The notes below the pieces were generated by a model. That model ran no database searches, was not told where the DNA came from, and was given only the letters and a program-made list of their open reading frames with translations. 64,000 nucleotides of DNA from Calliopsis andreniformis (taxonomy: Eukaryota; Arthropoda; Insecta; Hymenoptera; Andrenidae), in contig NW_027480542.1 of the NCBI RefSeq assembly GCF_051401765.1, forward strand, positions 434,001 to 498,000, read 5' to 3'. A program made the translations under genes and the position numbers. Positions 40,371-50,479 of this stretch are shown here, one piece after another (within the stretch, counting starts at the first letter, position 1; the number at the start of each line of letters is the position of its first letter).

Positions 40371-42722
40371 TAATAATAGTTTCTTCTTCTAGGCAATGTA
40401 ATCCAGTCGTCCATAAATCACATCTTCTGAATTCACTGCTTAATTAAATGAAGTAACATGCAGAAAGGAAATTTCTTCTAACGCTATACAATTGCCATTT
40501 GAAATGTTCCTTAACTGGCAATGAACTAGTATTCGCTTCATGATTGCTTGGAACTACCTAGACGTGGAATTGTTATTCCCACCTCCTCGTTACCCAATAC
40601 ATCCAAACAGCAACTCAATATGGTCCTAATTTAATTTATAACAAGAGATGTATTTCGATACTTTTTTCTCTACGCAAGAAATCCAGTCTTTCTACGACTA
40701 GCATGTATAAGCTCTCTATTACTTAACCTTAGTGATGTAATGTAAGTTATTGTTGTTTGTAATCTGTTTTTAAATGTTGAATAATTTTCCATACATATTG
40801 TTTTCTTAAAACCGGCTTGTTTTGTACTTTTGCAATTGAATATATCAAAGAGGTCATTAAAGATGTTTACAAATTGAATGGTGCCTTCAGCATACTTGAA
40901 ATCATCCAGCTTTAATACGTCTGTGCACTACTGTAATAAGTTTGCCACAGACCTGCTTAACGTTTGTGCAGCTAGTCTAACTTTCATTTTTTGTTTATCA
41001 TATTGAATATGTGCAGTTCGTAAGTTATTTGCTAAATACATTCCCTCTCTTGTTTGTAGATTGTGTAGCTGCTCAAGGTACTCCCATTTAACAGATCTGT
41101 TATTTTCATCAATAAAATGTTTCATGTCGCCAAATGCATTTCGTACCAATTTTAACATATGGCATGGATCGGGAAATATTACTACTGGTTCCTTAGTTAC
41201 GGGATGCTGAAATGTTGTCTGTAATGAGGCAATGTTCGTAAAATTACACCCCAACTGTTGCATCATTGCAAAGTTTGTAGCCGTTCCATTATACGTTACA
41301 GTTTCGTGCAAACAAGTCATGCATTGCAAAACCAAATTCTTTTTCTGTTCTGCATTCACCTTATCAATTAAAAAATAAGCCAGCGGAATGTTCCATGCAT
41401 CATTTATACAAACAACCATGAAAACCAAAGCATTTGTTGTAATTGCTGTATCAGAAGTGGATATATTATCACCCATGTCCACATATCCATTAAATTTGTG
41501 ACCATCATATTCTATGTATTTACGAATAGCCATTTCATCAGACACTAGTGATCCAAACGGTTGATAATCAACACTATTTGTTTTTTGTTTTATAGCATTA
41601 ACAGTCTCAACCATGATACCAGGCTTCCCTTCAATACTCTGATACCACTTAGAAATTGTTTTACTATGTGGTAAACAATTGTCGAATTGTTCTCGCACAT
41701 ATTCGCAAGCTTTTGGTGAATAATAGTGCAAAGTTAAAGCAAATGATTTCAGTCTATTATCAGATTGTTTGTTTACAGATCCACTTATGTTTTTCTGCAA
41801 TTGCCTTTCTATTATTTGACAATTTGGCCCACCTATGTCCTGTAGCATTTGCACTTCTTCTTCTCTTAGCACGTTGTTTGTCTTCAGTTTGTCCAAAATT
41901 GTGTTTAAACGAATAATTCGTGATTCCTTTCGTCGAAGCTTCTGTTGCAAAACTTTTATCTTGCTTTGATAAAAATTCTTTGTGTCTTGCAATGTTTTGC
42001 AAATCTGTTTATTCTCAAGGGAGATTAATACTGACTGATCCATAAGTAAAATATTTAAAAAATACAATGTAAGAAAAATTTCCATGTTGTATGAAATTAT
42101 TATACATATTACATTAAATAAGATTCTATATTTCTTACACTGACTGCAACTAGAAATAACTGATGTAGCTCTGTCTACTGCAAAAATATTAGAAACAGAA
42201 TCTTTTGCAATTTCTATATCATTTGAAGTACCTTCAGATACAGGTCCTGAACAATATAAAGCATACTATAAATCAGATACGGGGAACAATTATTTTATAA
42301 AATAACATTAATGCCAATTTGTAATGAAAACAAAATAATAATAATTGCATGCAGTATACCTATACATGGTAGTACGTTTGGTTGAAGTCTCTGTATACCA
42401 TGAACAGTAACAAATGCACTTTCTGCAAAATGTGCAGAACAAATTCTGGCTTCGGTTGAAAGCAATTTTGCATTTAACTTCACTATTTCTAACCAAGCCA
42501 ATTTCAATTTTTTATTTTTTGGAAATCTATTAAAAAAATAATTACATGTGTAATTTTGCATTGTTTGTTTCATTTTGATAATGCAATTTAGTTTTTATGT
42601 ACACAACTACAATATGTTTCTTACCGGTGATACGAAATATTATTCGTATTTTCATTTTTTGGTCCCAAAATGGCACGTCTTCTTGTACGATTGTTACAGT
42701 GTTTTACGCTACACTGCGGCAT
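40371..42722 (-). pseudogene. P-element transposase: THAP, coiled coil and catalytic region
   Basis: Exon 1 (42722-42625) reads MPQCSVKHCNNRTRR to ISYHR and ends at CCG/GTAAG. Exon 2 (42526-42360) completes the THAP finger (RFPKNKKLKLAWLE; ARICSAHFAESAF). It probably ends at ATAG/GTATAC. From about 42260 a third exon gives a leucine-rich coiled coil (IKVLQQKLRRKESRIIRLNT). The P-transposase RNase H-like core follows (SLVSDEMAIRKYIEYDGHKF with a catalytic-type Asp, VFMVVCINDAWNIPLAYFLI, FPDPCHMLKLVRNAFGD). After a TAG at 40928 the same frame continues (CTDVLKLDDFKYAEGTIQFV, NIFNDLFDIFN). It has several more stops (about 40678-40560) before the gypsy junction at 40371. The gene is therefore an old, dead copy with well-preserved domain order. 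Intron positions match the THAP remnant at 4 kb. Confidence 0.9.
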
Positions 42723-42825
42723 TGTAAAAACCTTTTCATTATATGTATAATAATAGCGTCTGATACAAATAGCGTCTAACCGTCTAACAACGTCTAACCT
42801 AACAGCGTCTCTGGAAGCAATGTTA

Positions 42826-42971
42826 TGATCGACGAAAGTGAAATTTCGCGCATTTATACTAGAACCAATCACCGACGGGTCCCCCGAAACCACGTGATCC
42901 TATCCCTGCACCCCGTAAGACGGCTTCACCCACCGAGATTATTGCTCCATCCCGTTATACTTATATCCATG
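42826..42971. repeat. P-element inverted terminal region, right
   Basis: Inverted counterpart of 33959-34102. It lies upstream of the transposase start, so it would hold the promoter. The outer end TATATCCATG abuts the GTTTAGGG target duplication (42972-42979). Confidence 0.85.
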
Positions 42972-43233
42972 GTTTAGGGTCATTGCCAGCTTGTAAAATC
43001 CAATTCCGTGACATTTGTTCGTTTGCAAATGGAACCAATACCTCATTCGATATTTCCACGTATACGTATTGGTCCACTATTCCATTAATTCTATGAATCG
43101 GACCAACATCTTGGAGCGTCATTGTAACGAAAAAGACGGCAATACAACGGGAGATGCCCCTGAATGAACCCGGATTACGCACTGCACTACGGTATTCTGT
43201 ACCCGAAAATTGAGACCAGGATAGTCTGTGCAA
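42972..43233 (-). pseudogene. Tc1 transposase fragment, target of the P element
   Basis: The minus strand encodes LQDVGPIHRINGIVDQYVYV, VLVPFANEQMSRNWILQ and GNDPK (NDPKH block holding the second catalytic Asp). It is then cut by the P element in the GTTTAGGG duplication. Upstream frames (43137-43233) are shifted. It closely resembles the Tc1 at 50.2-52.7 kb in the DQYVYxEIxNEVL region. Confidence 0.8.
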
Positions 43234-43700
43234 CTTATTCTAATTACGATACTGAGTATCTGTGCAATCTCACGTAATGCTGAGTATCTCTCGGTTCGTA
43301 GACGAGTGCCGGCATTGCCCCTCCACAGCCCTTCAGCATCGCGGGGACCTAACCCAAAACTTTCTATGGCTACCGCCGCTTGGACAATGGCCTTCGAGCT
43401 CTCCTCTACCCACGCCTCGCAGTTGAGCCTTCTAAAACGAGCAGCACCGCGGGACCATTCTGTGACTCGTATTCGGCAGCTTTCTTCTGTCTCCTCTAGC
43501 CCTCCGCGGAAACAGCCAATCCCTCAATTGCGAGGATGGAGGATCCCTGTTCTATTCGGTGCTCATACAGCGCCCGAATCTGGAAACTGCACGGCCGGTG
43601 GACGGCAACGGCCTCGGGATCCCTCAGATTCCTTCTACGGCCATGAAGCCAGAGTTGGGCAATAGTCGACTAAAATTCTTAGTTTGATTGATAGATAAAT
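43234..43700. other. GC-rich block related to 1-654
   Basis: Contains the stretch (about 43373-43440) that resembles 558-625, including GCCGCTTGGACAATGG and GAGCTCTCCTCTACCCACGC. No coding similarity. TACTGAGTATCTGTGCAATC and TGCTGAGTATCTCTCGG near its start form a short direct repeat. Confidence 0.4.
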
Positions 43701-44689
43701 ACTTACGACTAAAAAATTAATTGTAAAAAATATCGAATCTTTCATCATCCTCTGTAAAAATTTTCAATATATTAAATTTTGCTTTTGATCTCAAACTGCT
43801 CGATTGAGTCGAAGAAAAAGGTAATGCTTGCCTAAAATCAAAGAAACTATTTTCTTCTGAAACAGTAGCAATGTTTATGCATTGTGCTTCGTTAAACTTC
43901 ATTTCCATTTTTACAGCTCTTTAAAATGCGGTTAAAATCTATTCATGATAGGACACATCTATACATGATAACCAGTGATTTTTGAAGCGTGGATATGATA
44001 AAACAGCAACTGCAGTCTTTTTCCCTGCAATGGATGTGAAATGAAAAAATTCATGGAATATTCTATCAACAGAGGTTTTAAAACTTTGTCAAGGAAGCAC
44101 AATATGTACATTCTTTTTCAGCTAATAAACTTACGACGTAATACCAGGAGGCGGAATGGTAAGATAATACCATAGTAGGTATTATTTTCTCCTTATAGTA
44201 AGTCTAATACTTCTGCAGTTGGTCTTACACAAGTTAAATGTTCTTCCAAATACTTTTTGCCCCATTTTCCCTATTTAACACAATACGAAAATTCTGACGA
44301 TATGATGATACATGTTGGAGAATCTTTTTAGATTTTTCGTTTGCGAATGCTAAGCATAAAAAATAAAAAACTGAAAAAAATACTGAAAAATGCAGATTTT
44401 GTAGTGAAGTTTAAAAATGACCACTTTTTTCTTTTTACAGTAACAACGTAATGGTACGACTATTCTTCTCAATTTTTTTCAGATTTTTCGGCAGGGTGCG
44501 TCATAGTTAGGAAAATCAAAAACCGAATTTTTCGGGGTATTTCGGGCAAAACCGTGATAAATACATTTGATTTTTACATCATCTTTACACAGTAAATGTA
44601 TTATATGATTTTTAACATTTTACATTGTAAAGAATAATGGATAAGTATGAGAATTTTTTAAATGACTCAATTAATTACATATCTGGGCG
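43701..44689. other. No gene recognised
   Basis: AT-rich. A 63-codon minus frame (43717-43908) and broken frames beyond it have no recognised motif; they may be the C-terminus of a decayed transposase, but I cannot name it. Confidence 0.3.
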
Positions 44690-44727
44690 CCTCATATTCA
44701 CGAATATCAGCCACATTTTCAACGGTT

Positions 44728-44800
44728 GCCGTGGCGCAGTGAGTAAAGTGTCAGTCTCCCCCGAGCGGCGAGAGCGTGAACATCGTTCATAACCTATACG
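44728..44800 (+). other. tRNA-like sequence, possible pol III promoter head
   Basis: GCCGTGGCGCAGTGAGTAAA resembles the 5' end and A box of a tRNA. CGTTCATAACC (44784-44794) matches a B box (GGTTCGAnTCC) at about 7 of 11 positions with plausible spacing. No clover-leaf can be completed, so it is not a functional tRNA. It could be the head of a tRNA-derived SINE or the 5' end of the LINE that follows. Confidence 0.3.
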
Positions 44801-44999
44801 AGCAGTCACCTGCAGTTTTGATAAATTAGCAAGTGATTTACATACTAATTCACCAACTCTCCATAAAGGAATATATTTAAAATATTCATCCACCAAAACT
44901 GGAGAGAGCGAGTAAGCAACTTCAACCTCTAGAAACAGAAGCTACACTTCGGGTGCTAGACCAACACGTGACCACCTATAATTAATCATCATTTACAAA

Positions 45000-46220
45000 G
45001 CTACCGCTACCACAGAAGTAGTCCGAAATTGATTCCTCCACGGAAACAGCAAAAGGGACACAAGTTCCTGTTCAATCGGTAAATGAGGAAGCCGAAAAAT
45101 CAACAGATGGTCTGAACAACACTCAACCCGTTCAACATAGTCTAGAAAAAGGAAACGATGTAAACTTAGAACTTAGAAACTATCAAAAATAAGAAGGAAC
45201 CAGACAAAAATCAGCAGATGTTCAGAACCACCAATGGGAGGAAGCAATAAGAAGAACAAATGGAATTGGACAATGCATCAGAAAAAACCGAAGCCATCAG
45301 GTCTGAACATCGGCAACAACAACAAGAGCCCAATTTCAAACAGATAATTGAAAAATTGAACAAAGAAATAGCAAGACTAACAAGAGAACTCCAAGAAGAA
45401 CGGAAAAAGCAAAAAGACATACAATCCCATAATCGACCAGATGAAGAACTCTCAACGTCCAACAGATATATGCCACTGGCAGAAGGAGAAGAAGCTTCCA
45501 AGAATCCACACACCAGAACGTATCAACAACAAATCAACAACAAACTTACTGGAATCGCAAAACAACAAACAGATAAGAGAAACAGCAACTCGTACAACGC
45601 CAAGAAGAAAGGAAACCCAACAACGCTAAGGCAGAACAGAGACTACAACCTCCACTATGAAGAAAACATAGCCCACACTTCCCAAGGACACGCCACCACT
45701 GGAAATAAGGACAACAGACCTCCACCAATAAACATTTTAAGCCCTTCAACAAAAAACACAATTGACTTCATCAAAAGAGCAGGTATTACTACAAACTTTT
45801 TCGTTAAAAAAACCAGCTCAGCTAAACATCTTCTGCATGTCAACTTAATAAAAGACTTCAAATCAATATGTTCCTATTTAAAAACAAACAATATTCAATT
45901 TTATACTTTTACACCTAAGCTAGAAAGAACAACAACCATGCTCCTCAAGGACCTCGACGGAGACTTTGAGGAGGACGAAATATTACAAGACCTAATAAGC
46001 AATAAAATAGATAAACTAAACTTTATCAGCGTAAAGAAATTTACAACAAAAAATTCAGTTACAAACAACATAAAATTACCAATATTTATAATCAAATTAG
46101 ATCCAAATAGCGAAATAGAAAACCTAAAAAAGATAAAAATAGTATGTCACTCTAATAAAATGGGAAAAAATAATTAAACGTGACCAAATTCAATGTAGAA
46201 GATATCAGCGTATAGGCCAT
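45000..46220 (+). pseudogene. LINE ORF1 (gag-like) with coiled coil and zinc knuckle
   Basis: The main frame 45260-46177 (305 codons) begins MELDNASEKTEAIRSEHRQQ. It has a charged coiled coil (about 20-55: QIIEKLNKEIARLTRELQEE), a Gln/Asn-rich low-complexity middle, and then an RRM-like/PRE_C2HC region (IDFIKRAGITTNFFVKKTSS ... FYTFTPKLERTTTMLLKDLD). At the end a one-base shift leads into a knuckle CRRYQRIGHAAINC, where the second Cys of CxxCxxxxHxxxxC is Tyr. An upstream frame from about 45025 (EIDSSTETAKGTQVPVQSVN) suggests a longer N-terminus. It is a nucleic-acid-binding ORF1 of a Jockey-type LINE, one of only three plus-strand elements in the window. It is cut at about 46220 by a Tc1 element. 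Confidence 0.8.
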
Positions 46221-47594
46221 GCAGCTATTAACTGCATTTTATGACTGCATGGCATCTACGTGGCATTGATTCGATTAATCGAATACAAAGCTCAACTGGA
46301 ACTTCAGATCATATTTTCGTAATTTTTTGCATTAATTCCGTTATATTGGTAAAAGAATGACTTTCCAGTTGACGACCAACGTAATCCCACAAATATTCAA
46401 TTGGATTCAGGTCTGGAGATTGACTTGGCCACTTGATTACATTAACATTTTGTTCCATAAGAAATGTTTTAATTAATTTAGAAAAATGCTTTGGATCATT
46501 GTCGTATTGAAATGACCACTCTGCTGACACTCTCGTTAGCAAATGGAAGCATATGATTTTCTGAAATATCATGATAAACAAATCTATCCATAGTTTCTTT
46601 TATGCGTATTAACGGACCAGTGCCGTCGCGTGAAAAATAACCACATACCATCACATTACCATCACCATATTTTACAGTTGGTTTCAGGTACTTGACATTA
46701 TATCTCTGTTCAATAGGACATACCACGTTCCTTTTAGAGTCATTTCCGAATAAATTGAACTTGCTTTTTTTGACCACTCCCTAACCATCCAGTTAATGTG
46801 CTCCTTAACGAACTCCAACCGAGCTCTCCGATTCTTTAAGAAATAAGTGGTTTTTTATATGCACTACTTGAAAAATGATTCTTTTCATTTAAACGACGAC
46901 TAACTGTCCTGCTACTAATGTTTTCGAGACCCAATTGATTTTTAATTTCGCGAGCAGTATAAAATAGATTACGTTTAGAGACTCTTGCAATACGACGATC
47001 TAGTTTTTGACTGGTTTCTCGTGGTCTGCCGGTTCGTGATGCTGTTTTAACAGTTCCATATTCTTCAAATCGTTTTATAATCTTCGTCATAATACAACTT
47101 TTAGCAAGAGTTAGGGTGCGCAAATAAAAATAAAATATCACGTCCAGCACTACACTTAATATGCCTTGCGTTTATTATGGTGCCTCAGTGATACAACAAG
47201 CATTACAACACACGCCATTGTTAACCACATGGATACAGTCAATTAAGGTGTACAGAGACAAAGAAAACCGCCATGCGCGGGTCGTTCAAACCTAACAACA
47301 ACGATTTACACCAAACACTTTTGCAATGTCAATTTTCCTCTGCCCTTTTTTAAACATTGTAACTACTTTTCGTTTCTCGGTTTCAGTTAAATGTTGTCTT
47401 CTTGTCATATTGAATCGATTCAACGATGTCAGAGAGAAGACTAAAAATTCGTCCGAGCATGTTTGATTACATTGTAACGCTGACTTATTGCGTCTAAGAC
47501 TAGAAGTCTTCATGTTTCTTAACTTTTGTTTCTTCAACTCAATATGAATTACAGTCTTTATATATGCATATTCGAAACAAAACTTATTGTGCAT
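46221..47594 (-). pseudogene. Tc1-like transposase, decayed, with a ~190-bp insert
   Basis: Minus-strand reading: N-terminal HTH (MTRRQHLTETEKRKVVTMFK ... RKIDIAKVFGVNR, near 47400-47298). A roughly 190-bp interruption (about 47108-47297, bounded by TTAGG...CCTAA) follows. Next is the second HTH half (IMTKIIKRFEEYGTVKTASR; TGRPRETSQKLDRR), a broken first Asp region, GNVMVCGYFSRDGTGPLIRI, FQYDNDPKHFSKLIKTFLME, SQSPDLNPIEYLWDYVG (Asp and Glu of DD34E), and the tail ESMPRRCHAVIK ending near 46222. Several frameshifts and a TGA make it dead. It separates two plus-strand LINE segments. Confidence 0.85.
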
Positions 47595-47619
47595 TAATGT
47601 ATGGAATGTTATCTTTTTA

Positions 47620-49784
47620 TACTATTTTTAATTTCAACGTATGTATTTTAGAAGGTAAAAAGTATACAGTAACTCCTAAACGATTATTTTGTTTCTTAAC
47701 TTTTGTCAGTAAGTGTATATTTTCTGACAAAAAGAACAACGCTACTTCTTCTACAACGGTTAGTAACCTGATCTCTCCTATTCCTGCTTCCGTAGGAAAG
47801 GTAGCTGCTTCATACAAAAAGGAGCTAAAGAAAGAGAACACTGATTTACCGTCAAAATTAGAAAATCTCGACCTAGTCTTAAGTTCTCTTAAACATACTC
47901 TTACCCTCCACCCTGACGCTTATGTTTTGGATTATGCTTAACTGAGGGAATTTCGTTTGAAAGCTAAAGCTAATCCGGGCGTTGTTCAGCTTGCTCGGTC
48001 ATACACTTCTGATCTCTCATCGTTTATCAAGATGCTTCGTGACACTTACTCCTTACTTACCTGTCTGTTATGACAGGTCTATAAAAAATAAATTTTCCAG
48101 AATCATTAAAAAACTGGAATTCCACTCGAATTGTGCCCAAGACTTTGATTCAAAAGAAGAATACTCCTTTTCCATGGATTTCAACTCCGACTCCGATTCT
48201 GAACGTTCATTAATGACACTCAATTCTTAAGAAAAGAAATCTCATTGTCATCGCCTTAACTGGACTATGGATCTACTTACACGTAAACAACCACCCAGCT
48301 CTGGAATTAATATCGTTTTTTGGAACGCCAGGGATTTAATCAAATGCAAGGAAGAGCTTCAAAAACAGCTGGTTGAAACCAATTTATGTGCGACTAAAGT
48401 GTTTCATCTACCCGGTTTCAATTCTGTTAGAGTGGATAGAAATAATCGCCCTGGAGGCGGTCTTATTTTCTTGTTAAGAAGATACCTTCATTTTCAAACC
48501 ATTCCAAACTTATGTAACATAGCGGATATCTTGGAAACAGGTGCAGTAAAAATTCTAAATATCACTCTTGAAATTGTCCTAGTAGGATGCTACAGGGTTC
48601 CTGGTTATAGCATTTCGCAATTTGAATGGGACCAGTTTTTTTACTCGGTACATACTCACGGTCCGTGTCTAATCTTTGGAGATTTCAATTCTCACCATAC
48701 CGTATGAAACTGCACTAACATTGACTTATATGGAGAGAGACTGCTTCAATCTGTAACTGATTCCGATCTTATGCTTGTAAATATGAACACTCTCACACAT
48801 ATTGACTTCCATAGGAATAAACTCTCAAATCTAGATCTTCTTCTGTCGTCCCCAGACCTTTTTGATAAAACTAAATATAAAGTAGTTGAAAATCCCTGGG
48901 GTTCTGATCATTTTCCTCTACATGTTGAATTATCTGTTGAAATAGCTCAATACTCTAAAGACCGTCACCGTCTTTCCTCCAAAAGAACAAACTGGCCTTT
49001 GTATTACTCTATTGTGGAAGAATCTTTCAGACTTTTTAGGCTCCCCTTACAACGCACTTGAAACTGTAGACAAATACAACTTCTTTTGTAGCCGAATAAT
49101 TGAATGAGTTATTAGCTCTTTTCAAAAACAAAATCTTTTCGCCGGTTTGCACATAGCACTGGGCTATAGAATCAGCATTCCAACCAATATTCTTCTTGGA
49201 GAATCTAAATCCTTGTTTTTCCATGATAGAGCTAATTTTCTGTGCAACAAATTTCTAATAAAAAATCTGTCTAACAAAGAAACCATTGTAAACAAACTAA
49301 TAAATAAACTTTCTGAATTTCCTTATTGGAGTCGTTTAATCCAGAAATCTCGCTCCATATTATTAAAAATTGACGATCTACTTAAATTTAAAGACTCGCT
49401 CAGAGCTCAAATTAACTACGTTCCATATTTGTTCAGTTACAATTCATTATATTCGATGGTCGAAGTAAACTCTAATCTTGGTCTTCAACTCAAAAATGCA
49501 CCTAATCCCAATCTGCTCTTTCTCGAGCATTCCCACAGTAAAGCATCAAACTCAATATCATTTTTTACAGACGGAAGCAAAAATCACGACACCCAAAAGG
49601 TTGGTGCGGCAGTATTTTCCCCTGTATTAAATTACTCTTCTCTCTTAGGACTTAACAAACATATTTCTATTTTTTCTGCTGAATGTATCGCAATTAAAGA
49701 AGCCCTACAACATGCTTCCAACTACTCTTTTCAAAATGTTTACATATATTCGGACTGCTTAAGTGCCTTACAAGCATTTTAACA
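47620..49784 (+). pseudogene. LINE-C: ORF1 tail, endonuclease, then RNase H with the RT deleted
   Basis: Plus-strand frames at about 47640-48230 (SVGKVAASYKKELKKENTDL; an acidic Ser-rich end) are probably an ORF1 tail. The segment 48267-49061 is an APE-type endonuclease (INIVFWNARDLIKCKEELQK; LIFGDFNSHH; LLLSSPDLFDKTKYKVVENP; GSDHFPLH), with a TGA after HHTV. At about 49140 it jumps straight to the RT thumb (LGYRISIPTNILLGES), which normally lies several hundred codons further on; the RT fingers and palm are gone. RNase H starts with all visible acidic residues (FTDGSKNHD, AECIAIKEAL, IYSDCLSALQ) and is cut at 49784 by the hAT element. It is close to LINE-B in the thumb. Confidence 0.85.
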
Positions 49785-50204
49785 AATTTACAGTCGACTT
49801 TATGACGGAAAAAACTTCTATTATTGACTTCTTCCTGACTTCAATTTTTAAAATTTGAATATTGAATGTGCTGTCTTGGCTATGTATGAAATGAAGATAA
49901 CCTTCACTTAGAGAGTTACTGAAAAAATCGAGTAAAGTTTTAGGTTCTTTATCCTCTGACAAGAAAAACGAGTTTAGCCCATCAAATAACTTTAAAACTC
50001 TCTCAATTGCAGGTTGAAATGACAACCATCTAGTTTTCGAATGTGATAATAGTTCCTTATATTCAACATTCACAAAGTCACAGAAATTTTTCAGTCTTTC
50101 CGTTCTAACTGTGTATATTGCGAAATAATGAAATAATTTTAGTACAACTTGATCCACATTACAGGATAACTGATCAGCGGCGATTTGCAATGTATTGTGC
50201 AATA
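49785..50204 (-). pseudogene. hAT transposase, block 3
   Basis: The minus frame ILHNTLQIAADQLSCNVDQV, KLFHYFAIYTVRTERLKNFC and LLSHSKTRWLSFQPAIERVL KLFDGL matches the TRWLSL...AVERIL region of hAT-like ZBED/GTF2IRD2/ZMYM-type proteins. It ends in LINE-C. The dimerisation domain of the family lies further downstream and is missing. Confidence 0.8.
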
Positions 50205-50479
50205 TACAGTGGCGGTCAACTACTTAAGACCGCTTCAGTAAATAAACGTTACACATATTTCAAGAATTGAGATTTTCGCACATTAAATTTTATTTTTAAC
50301 TTTACAAACTACATATATTTCTAACATTTCTTTAGATTATGTCGTTATAACAGCGGACAACTACCTAAGACCATATCAGATTAATATTGTAAATACAGTT
50401 TAAATCAATGAAACTTAATTAATATTGTGAATACAGTTTAAATCAATGAAAATTTGGTGAAATAAAACTCAAAACGTAA

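Larger units (their letters stand above)
33959..42971 (-). mobile_element. P-element-like transposon with 8-bp target duplication, carrying a nested gypsy element
   Basis: The ends are inverted repeats CATGGATATAGGAATAAAGG and CATGGATATAAGTATAACGG (as complement). Similarity runs about 145 bp inward, through GACCCGTYGGTGATTGGTTC and TAGTATAAATGCG. Both sides carry GTTTAGGG (33951-33958, 42972-42979), the 8-bp duplication typical of P elements. Without the gypsy insert (35173-40366 plus 4-bp duplication) the element is about 3.8 kb, close to a canonical full-length P element. The host sequence is a Tc1 transposase gene. Confidence 0.92.
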
